Assembly (NCBI GenBank): GCA_025450405.1
Contig: JANWHL010000057.1
Location: 1-12,118 of the forward strand
Reading direction: 5' to 3'
From: Ktedonobacterales bacterium
GTDB lineage: Bacteria > Chloroflexota > Ktedonobacteria > Ktedonobacterales > JADMIN01
Length of the DNA stretch: 12,118 nt
Part shown: positions 1 to 4,746 of the stretch, in pieces
Position numbering within the stretch: position 1 is the stretch's first letter
Layout: each line of letters opens with the position of its first letter
Notes under the pieces: model-generated
Seen by the model: the letters and a program-made list of their open reading frames with translations, nothing else
What the model was told of the DNA's origin: nothing
Database searches by the model: none
Translations under genes and position numbers: made by a program

Positions 1-78
1 CTGACGATCGAACGGGGGTCACAGCGCCAGACGGTGCACGCGACGCTCGGTGAGCGGCCAGCGAACAGCCAGGGGTAG
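1..78 (+). CDS. C-terminal end of a PDZ-containing serine protease-like protein (partial)
   Basis: Frame 1 is open from the window edge to a TAG at 76-78 and gives 25 residues. It contains the run TVHATLGERPA. Endings of the form 'R.GQ...V.VTLGERPA' are typical of the last beta-strand of the PDZ domain in HtrA/DegP-type (S1C) serine proteases, which degrade or refold damaged envelope proteins. Only the tail is visible, so no catalytic residue can be checked and the assignment rests on this short motif. The next gene starts 176 bases later on the same strand and probably has its own promoter. The tail could also belong to another PDZ protein. Confidence 0.55.
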   Translation: MTIERGSQRQTVHATLGERPANSQG

Positions 79-119
79 TTAGGCGAGCAGGGTCAGGCGA
101 AGGGATGGTCGTGCGGGGC

Positions 120-148
120 TAGACGTGGACGATGGCCCGTGCTACGAT
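120..148 (+). promoter_or_regulatory. Candidate sigma-70 type promoter for the 255-1121 gene
   Basis: TAGACG (120-125) and TACGAT (143-148) are separated by exactly 17 bases. Each hexamer matches its consensus at four of six positions. It lies about 100 bases upstream of the ATG at 255, in the gap after the protease-like stop. The match is weak and could be chance in GC-rich DNA. Confidence 0.3.
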
Positions 149-254
149 CGCCTCGATCGCCACGCCGCGTATCACGATGAAGTTCCATCATGATGACCCG
201 CGCTGAGGAACCATCCCATCCCGCGAGCAGCCGCGCCGAAAGGACTATGGATCG

Positions 255-1121
255 ATGAGCAAGCCCGGAAAGTCCGCCACGCGTCACCAGGCACCGGAAC
301 GAGGTCGCGACGCGGGGCAAGGAGGCGCGGCGAGGACGAGCGACGCGGGTCGCGCCGGCACACCAGTCACACGCGACGCGGCACGCGCAGCGGCACCCCG
401 ACCCAGGGAGGTGGTGCGGCCCGCGCCAGCCCGGACGCGCGACCCTGGACGCGTGACGCGCAAGGAGATGCTGGAGCAGCGCCGAGTCGAGCGCGCGGAA
501 GCCCTCGCGCGCGAGCGGAAGCAACAGCAGGTGCGGCGATGGGGTCTGGTGGGCGTGGGTGTCGCGATTGTCGCGCTGATCGTCTACGCGATCGTGCGCG
601 CCGTCCAGCCGGCGCCTCCGGCGCCGGTGATCACGGGGACGGGCACGTTTACCGCCGCGCCGACGGGGGAGACGCGTGACGGGATGAGCTGCCTGGGAAC
701 GGAAGGCACGCTGGAGCACATCCACATGTATCTGGCCATCTACATCGATGGTCAGCAGTATCCAGTACCGGCCAACACGGGCATCGTCAACAACAACCAG
801 TGCTTCTATCCGCTGCACGTGCATGGGGACCAGGGCGATGCGAACATCATCCACGAAGAGTCACCCAGCCACGACACCTACACGCTCGGCGCCTTCTTCG
901 ACATCTGGGGCCAGCAGCTGAGCCGGACCCAGGTGCTGGGCAATAAGGCGGACGCGAAGCACGCGCTCACGTTTGTGACCTTTGACGAGAACGGCAAGAA
1001 GACGGTCGTCACGGGCAATCCGCTGGGCATCAAGTTCACGCCCCACGAGACGATCTACATCCTCTACAACAGCCCGAACGTGACGCCCCAGCCGTACACG
1101 CAGTTCCTGGCGGGGGAGTGA
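255..1121 (+). CDS. Membrane-anchored protein with a His-rich (HxH) extracytoplasmic domain, unknown function
   Basis: The protein has 288 residues. Residues 1-65 are disordered and rich in Arg, Ala and Pro. Residues 66-95 are a highly charged, probably helical stretch. One membrane segment spans about 96-114 (GLVGVGVAIVALIVYAIV). A compact domain follows from about 130. This topology puts the Arg-rich N-terminus inside and the domain outside (inference). The domain carries HIH (155-157), HVH (188-190) and H200, plus C146 and C183, which could form a disulfide or join a metal site. I recall similar domains, annotated hypothetical, in Chloroflexota and Actinobacteria with the pattern 'H.H..L.I..DG....P...GI ... 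C...LH.H...G.IH.E.P', but no proven function. The ATG at 255 follows a GAAAGGA at 238-244. The stop overlaps the GTG of the kinase remnant. Confidence 0.8.
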   Translation: MSKPGKSATRHQAPERGRDAGQGGAARTSDAGRAGTPVTRDAARAAAPRPREVVRPAPARTRDPGRVTRKEMLEQRRVERAEALARERKQQQVRRWGLVGVGVAIVALIVYAIVRAVQPAPPAPVITGTGTFTAAPTGETRDGMSCLGTEGTLEHIHMYLAIYIDGQQYPVPANTGIVNNNQCFYPLHVHGDQGDANIIHEESPSHDTYTLGAFFDIWGQQLSRTQVLGNKADAKHALTFVTFDENGKKTVVTGNPLGIKFTPHETIYILYNSPNVTPQPYTQFLAGE

Positions 1122-1519
1122 CGGGCAAGCACAAAGAGATCGCGGAGGGCACAAACCGGTACCGCCGCGTCGTCTTCGACTTCCGCGCCGACCGCCCCGT
1201 GCTCGCCCCCGACGACAAGGCGCCAGTAGATGCCGTGCTGATCTTCGACGGCGTCTTCCTCCAGCGGCCAGAGCTCGCCAGACTGTGGGACTACCGCGTC
1301 TACGTCGACGTGCCTTTCGCCGCCGCGGTGGCGCGGGCCGAGCGGCACGATGAGGCGCTGTTCGGCTCGGCGGCGGCGGTGCGGGCGCGCTACGAGCGGC
1401 GCTACATCCCAGGCCAGCGCCTCTATTTCGACGCGGCTCGGCCGCGTGAACGCGCGGACGCGGTCGTGGGCAATGACGATCCCTCGCATCCGACACTCGC
1501 CTTCCGCGGCGCCGTGTGA
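1118..1519 (+). pseudogene. 5'-truncated uridine kinase-like gene (ATP-binding half missing)
   Basis: This 133-residue frame starts with GTG inside the stop of the previous gene. From about residue 13 it matches what I recall of the C-terminal half of uridine kinase-like P-loop proteins. It has YRRVVFDFRADRPV, DAVLIFDGVFLQRPEL, WDYRVYVDVPF, ALFGSAAAVRARY, RRYIPGQRLYF and a final NDDPSHPTLAF. Full-length relatives carry about 100 further N-terminal residues with the GxxxxGKT P-loop and a DxFH-type nucleoside site. None of that is present here, and it is not encoded just upstream. No Shine-Dalgarno sequence sits at a usable distance from the GTG. The frame has no internal stops, so the truncation may be recent or the fragment may still be made by coupling. 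As it stands it should have no kinase activity. Confidence 0.6.
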
Positions 1520-1912
1520 AGAGCGCGGTCGGCCATCGCCGCGAGCGTACTGTCGCGCCACGGTGTTGAAGCGAATCGTGGTGCTTCGTGGCGTTTGCCA
1601 GGCGACGGGTCTCCCCCGGAGACCCTCTGAAGACGCGGCGGGCGTCCACCGCGGCGGGCGGCCACCGGACGCCCCAACAAGCCTCCGGCGACGCGGGCCA
1701 CCGACGTGGCCCGGGCGGAGATGGTGTTACCCCCCACGTATGCACTTCCAGCACTCTGGTGCTTTGGGGGGCCCCCAACTGACCATGCGCATCAGTGCGC
1801 ATCAGCGTTTCGCGGACCGCGCGAACGTGGAACCGTGTGCCGCTCGGGTGCGCCGGCCATCGGCCGGCGGCGAGCTGGGTCCACCGCGCGGAGGGAGGAG
1901 AAAGGGCAGAAC
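1520..1912. other. Hairpin-rich intergenic region upstream of the ferritin-like gene
   Basis: I see no convincing gene here. Short perfect inverted repeats recur: GGGTCTCC/GGAGACCC (1607-1625, CCC loop), GGGCCAC/GTGGCCC (1695-1712, CGAC loop), AGCAC/GTGCT (1750-1763) nested inside C6 at 1730-1735 and G6 at 1766-1771, and CGCCGGCC/GGCCGGCG (1851-1869, ATC loop). A looser GCCAC...GTGGC stem with an inner GAAGC/GCTTC lies at 1557-1592. The decamer TGCGCATCAG is tandemly duplicated at 1786-1805. No clear promoter stands out. The first hairpins could end transcripts from 1519; the last sits 23 bases before the ribosome binding site of the next gene. Confidence 0.5.
1607..1625 (+). terminator. Candidate hairpin terminator after the kinase remnant
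   Basis: Arms GGGTCTCC (1607-1614) and GGAGACCC (1618-1625) form a perfect 8-bp stem around a CCC loop. It lies 88 bases after the stop at 1519. No T-run follows, so intrinsic termination is uncertain. Confidence 0.3.
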
Positions 1913-3019
1913 ATGGTTCGCAATGTGCACCCATCGCGCGCGAGGGCCAGCCGGCGTACGTTTTTGCGCCAGGGCCTGGCTGTGGGGGCGGGAACGCTCG
2001 GTGCCGGGCTGTTGGCCACGGGCGCGCCGATTACGGCCCAAGCGGCGAGCGGCGGCCTCACCAGGGGAGACGCGGCCATCTTGCGCTTCCTCTCGGCGGC
2101 TGAGATCCTCGAGACCGACCTGTGGCAGCAGTACAACGAGCTGGGGGGCGTCCAGGACGAGGAGGTCCCTGGCGGGAGTGGCAGCACCGCCTATATTGAG
2201 GCCCTGCAAGTGCTCGATGGCGACATGCCGCAGTACATCCACGACAATACCGAGGACGAGTTCACCCATTTCACGTTCATCAACGCGTATCTGGTGGCGC
2301 ATGGCGTGGATCCGGTCAATCTCGATCGCTTCCGCACCTTGCCCGGCAGCACGGCGACCGGCGCGCAGCACATCGGCCGCCTCACCAACCTGATGGAGCT
2401 GACCGTTGACACGAGTTGGTGGACGCGCTATCGCAGCCGGACGAAGAATCCCGACTTCGGGGACACGTTCCCGCAGGCCGTGCCCGGCTTGAGCGAGGGG
2501 AAGTTTCCGGCGATTCCGCGCTCGGATGACGACCTCTCCCCGCCGAAGCACATCCAGGCGATCGCCAACACGGCGGGGTTCCACTTCGCGTTCATCGAGC
2601 AGGGCGGCACCAGTCTCTACCCGTCGCTGGCACAGCGTGTTACGCATCGTGAGGTGCTGCGCATCTTGCTCAGCATCGGTCCGACGGAGACCGCGCACTT
2701 CCAGACGTGGCAGGACAAAGCCGGAAACGCGCCAGCGTTGACCGATCCCACGAACGGGTTGGTGTTTCCAGACCTCAATGCGCCACCCTTTGGCGGCGAG
2801 GACTTTCAGACCAACCTGATCATGCCTGAGCCGACCATATTCCTCAGCCGCAAATTCCCACCAGTGTCGATCATTCGACCGACCAATACCGAGGGGGCGG
2901 CTATGGGCGCGGCGCGCGCGCTGACGGCCGATGGGCTCTTCATCGGGCAGTCGCCGGAGTTCTTCCGCGTGCTGCATGACCTGGCCGAGCAGGCCGACGC
3001 GGCCCGCCATGGGACGTAA
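1913..3019 (+). CDS. Tat-exported ferritin-like domain protein
   Basis: The protein has 368 residues. A twin-arginine signal is plain: SRRTFLR at 13-19, a hydrophobic stretch to about 40, and an AQAAS cleavage region near 42-46. The mature part resembles the ferritin-like four-helix proteins common in Chloroflexota and Actinobacteria. Possible di-iron ligands are E64/E67 (SAAEILETDLW), an ExxH at E116-H119 (EDEFTHF), E229 in HFAFIEQ, and a second ExxH at E259-H262 (PTETAHF). Folding before Tat export would fit insertion of a metal cofactor in the cytoplasm (inference). Oxidase, catalase-like or iron-storage roles are all possible and the substrate is unknown. I chose ATG 1913 over longer in-frame starts because GGGAGGAG (1893-1900) and AAAGGG (1901-1906) precede it and it gives the complete Tat signal. 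The gene is convergent with the next one. Confidence 0.85.
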   Translation: MVRNVHPSRARASRRTFLRQGLAVGAGTLGAGLLATGAPITAQAASGGLTRGDAAILRFLSAAEILETDLWQQYNELGGVQDEEVPGGSGSTAYIEALQVLDGDMPQYIHDNTEDEFTHFTFINAYLVAHGVDPVNLDRFRTLPGSTATGAQHIGRLTNLMELTVDTSWWTRYRSRTKNPDFGDTFPQAVPGLSEGKFPAIPRSDDDLSPPKHIQAIANTAGFHFAFIEQGGTSLYPSLAQRVTHREVLRILLSIGPTETAHFQTWQDKAGNAPALTDPTNGLVFPDLNAPPFGGEDFQTNLIMPEPTIFLSRKFPPVSIIRPTNTEGAAMGAARALTADGLFIGQSPEFFRVLHDLAEQADAARHGT

Positions 3020-3346
3020 CTGGCCGGCTAGGGTCTGGCCGGGCCCAGGAGCTTTCGGCTACAACATTCACCTCTGTGGGCTCTCCAGAAGTGGCAGGGA
3101 GCGAGGGTGTTGTCGCGCAATCCGGCCCCGTCATGGCAGCGGTCCGCCGGGAGTATAGCGGTTCCCGACGGAAATAGCGCGCCGCGCATCCACTGGATGC
3201 GCGGCGCGCGCCACATTTACGCGACTCGAATACGCGACTCGAACGAAGGCTTCCACGTGGGTAACGCTGGGCATCGACCGGACGCCCCGACGCCGCGGAA
3301 GCGATCAGACGCCCCGAGATGCGAAAGCGATCGCCCACAGTGGGAA
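3020..3346. other. Convergent intergenic region with palindrome and short tandem repeats
   Basis: There is no gene. It holds the 3177-3209 palindrome, an exact duplication of TACGCGACTCGAA at 3218-3230 and 3231-3243, and two diverged 27-bp units at 3281-3307 and 3308-3334. Both of the latter begin GACGCCCCGA and end GCGATC plus one or two bases. A small CCGGC/GCCGG stem sits just after the ferritin-like stop (3024-3042). Confidence 0.55.
3177..3209. terminator. Perfect 16-bp inverted repeat, probable bidirectional terminator
   Basis: GCGCGCCGCGCATCCA (3177-3192) is exactly inverted at 3194-3209 with one central C. It folds into a stem of about 15 bp with an ACT loop. It lies between two convergent genes, 158 bases after one stop and 138 from the other, where a shared terminator is expected. 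Only a weak ATTT follows on the plus strand, and GCTATTTCC on the minus strand. Confidence 0.5.
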
Positions 3347-4351
3347 TTACATGTGCCAGTGCAGCGCGAGCACGCCGATCGCGAGCACCACGATGATCAC
3401 GACGATGAGGGCGACCAGGACGAGCGCCCAATTGACGCCACCGCCGCTGGGGACCGGGACACCAGCGCCAGCGACGGCGCCAGGGACGGGCGGATCGGCG
3501 GGCCGGGTGGCACCGCCAATGGGGAACGGGTTGCCGTTCGCGGGCAGGCGCAACTGACCGCCCTGGTCCAGCGACCCGACAAGGCTCACGAAGTCGTTGA
3601 AGCCCTGGGTGGGCGCCTTGCCGGTCAGCCGTTGGTAGGTTTCGCCCAGCGTGCCGCCGCCGATGGTCGTGATTTGTTGCCAGGAGAAGCCGAGCTGGGA
3701 GTGCAGATAGAAGAGGAAGAGCGTGCCGCAGCCGTTGCCGTTCTCGTCCTGGTCGGTCGCGTCGTTGCGGTTGACGTAGTCTGCATGGCCATTGGACCAC
3801 CACGCCTGATAGGTGGCGGCGAGATCGGGGCAGAGATTTGAGTTACGCTCGGCGGCGAGGACGCGCGAGAGCCCCTCGCCATTGGTCTGGCCGCAGGCCC
3901 AGCCTTTGTGTTGCGCGGCCTCGAAGACCTCGACCAACTCGGCGACCATGAAGCCAGAAGCGAGCTGAGGATCGGGCTCGATGTAGAGGTCGGTGGCATT
4001 GCAGCCATAGTGGTAGGCGCCGCCCGCCTGAGGGTCCATCAACACCTGGACCGGCAGGGCCGTGCGCGGGGTGGTCTGGTCGTCGCCATTCTGCCCCTGG
4101 GGCAGGTCGATGCCGCCGAACCAGTCGCGGACGGCGGCATAGTCGGCCTCACCAGTCCGCAGGACGGCATGGGCGGAGTCGTTGCCGGCCTGGCTGCCAT
4201 CGGTGAAGACGATGAGGTTGGGGGTACGACCAGCCTGGTTCTCGCCGTTGAACCGCGTCCGTGCCTCCGCGAGGCTAGGGCGTGTCGGCAGGGGAATGCC
4301 CTGGCGGCGCCAGTTCAGGACGTGGGGGCGGGGTCCAAAGTTGTCTTCCAC
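3347..4351 (-). CDS. Conserved hypothetical protein with C-terminal membrane anchor and four cysteines
   Basis: The protein has 334 residues and I recognise no enzymatic family with certainty. The N-terminus (MEDNFGPRPHVLNWRRQGIP) is not a signal peptide. A globular part of about 250 residues contains C117, C153, C174 and C208, an acidic AELVEVFEAA helix (137-146), GWACGQTNGEGLSRVLA (150-166), DYVNRNDATDQDENGNGCG (191-209) and FYLHSQLGFSWQQI followed by GGGTLGETYQRLTG. I recall the NGEGLSRVLA and GCG...FL..L..QLG..W motifs in uncharacterised actinobacterial and Chloroflexota proteins, some next to peptidase-like folds, but no HExxH is present. A Gly/Pro/Val-rich linker (about 270-305) leads to one membrane helix (307-330) and a short HWHM tail. 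The start is GTG at 4351, preceded by GGAGGA eight bases away; the nearby ATG is out of frame. Confidence 0.75.
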   Translation of the reverse strand: MEDNFGPRPHVLNWRRQGIPLPTRPSLAEARTRFNGENQAGRTPNLIVFTDGSQAGNDSAHAVLRTGEADYAAVRDWFGGIDLPQGQNGDDQTTPRTALPVQVLMDPQAGGAYHYGCNATDLYIEPDPQLASGFMVAELVEVFEAAQHKGWACGQTNGEGLSRVLAAERNSNLCPDLAATYQAWWSNGHADYVNRNDATDQDENGNGCGTLFLFYLHSQLGFSWQQITTIGGGTLGETYQRLTGKAPTQGFNDFVSLVGSLDQGGQLRLPANGNPFPIGGATRPADPPVPGAVAGAGVPVPSGGGVNWALVLVALIVVIIVVLAIGVLALHWHM

Positions 4352-4480
4352 GAATGCGGTCCTCCATCTATCGGTCGGAGCGTCCGTCGCCGGACGTGAG
4401 AGCGCCCAGGGCGGGCGCGGGGAAGAGCGCCGTTCTCGCGCCGCGTTTCGGGCGCGAACTCAGCCGCTCGATCGGGCCCT

Positions 4481-4509
4481 ATTATGCGCCACTTTGCGTC
4501 CGCTGGCTA
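4481..4509 (-). promoter_or_regulatory. Candidate promoter for the minus-strand gene starting at 4351
   Basis: On the minus strand TAGCCA (4509-4504) and CATAAT (4486-4481) are 17 bases apart. They match the -35 hexamer at four of six and the -10 hexamer at five of six positions. Transcription would start near 4474, leaving a leader of about 120 bases that includes the CGTCCG/CGGACG hairpin. Confidence 0.4.
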
Positions 4510-4539
4510 GTGGTCGTAACGTGAGCGATTCCCGGGGTC

Positions 4540-4576
4540 CTCACCCCCAGCCCCTCTCCTTGCGAGGAGAGGGGAG
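4540..4576. repeat. Dispersed C-rich hairpin repeat, copy 1
   Basis: CCTCACCCCCAG is followed by a perfect 10-bp hairpin with arms CCCCTCTCCT (4551-4560) and AGGAGAGGGG (4565-4574) around a TGCG loop. A second copy is at 7947-7986. I recall closely similar 'CCTCACCCCC...CTCTCC...GGAGAGGGGAG' elements scattered between genes of many bacteria, including Chloroflexota. It probably behaves like a REP or non-autonomous element and may stop transcription. Confidence 0.65.
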
Positions 4577-4663
4577 TCAGAGGGCAATCCGCGACGGGGT
4601 GGGGAGCCAACGTGTTGTGGGCGGCCTCCGGCGTGTTTGAGCGCACGCGCAGCATAGTGGGGT

Positions 4664-4705
4664 CGCATGAGATACGCATGAGATTTGGGTAAGAGTGATC
4701 TCATG
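4664..4705. repeat. Two direct and one inverted copy of CATGAGAT
   Basis: CGCATGAGAT occurs at 4664-4673 and 4675-4684. ATCTCATG, its inverted core, is at 4698-4705, so 4677-4684 and 4698-4705 form an 8-bp dyad with a 13-base spacer. It lies downstream of the hydroxylase operon and about 330 bases upstream of the next minus-strand start. It could be a terminator stem or an operator; nothing decides between them. Confidence 0.4.
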
Positions 4706-4728
4706 TGAGCCAGGAAGCGCTCTCGGGT

Positions 4729-4744
4729 GCATGGATATCCATGC
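4729..4744. terminator. Perfect 16-bp palindrome just after the hydroxylase large-subunit stop
   Basis: GCATGGATATCCATGC is its own reverse complement and ends two bases from the stop codon at 4747-4749. Its position suggests a transcript-end hairpin. It has no spacer, so as RNA it would have to open its centre, and no T-run follows on the minus strand. It could instead bind a dimeric protein. Confidence 0.35.
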
Positions 4745-4746
4745 GA

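Larger units (their letters stand above)
4352..4746. other. Intergenic region with dispersed hairpin repeat and palindromes
   Basis: I see no gene. Reading away from the start at 4351 it holds a small CGTCCG/CGGACG hairpin (4381-4396), a candidate minus-strand promoter (4481-4509), one copy of a C-rich hairpin repeat (4540-4576), a cluster of three CATGAGAT-type octamers (4664-4705) and a perfect 16-bp palindrome (4729-4744) next to the hydroxylase stop. Confidence 0.55.

Noticed and set aside
861..1934. 357-codon minus-strand open frame covering the kinase remnant and the following gap
   Set aside because: Poly-Arg, low-complexity translation with no start signal. The plus-strand readings have recognisable motifs.
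1802..3010. 402-codon minus-strand open frame opposite the ferritin-like gene
   Set aside because: The opposite strand has a perfect Tat signal and ribosome binding site. This frame shows no recognisable features.
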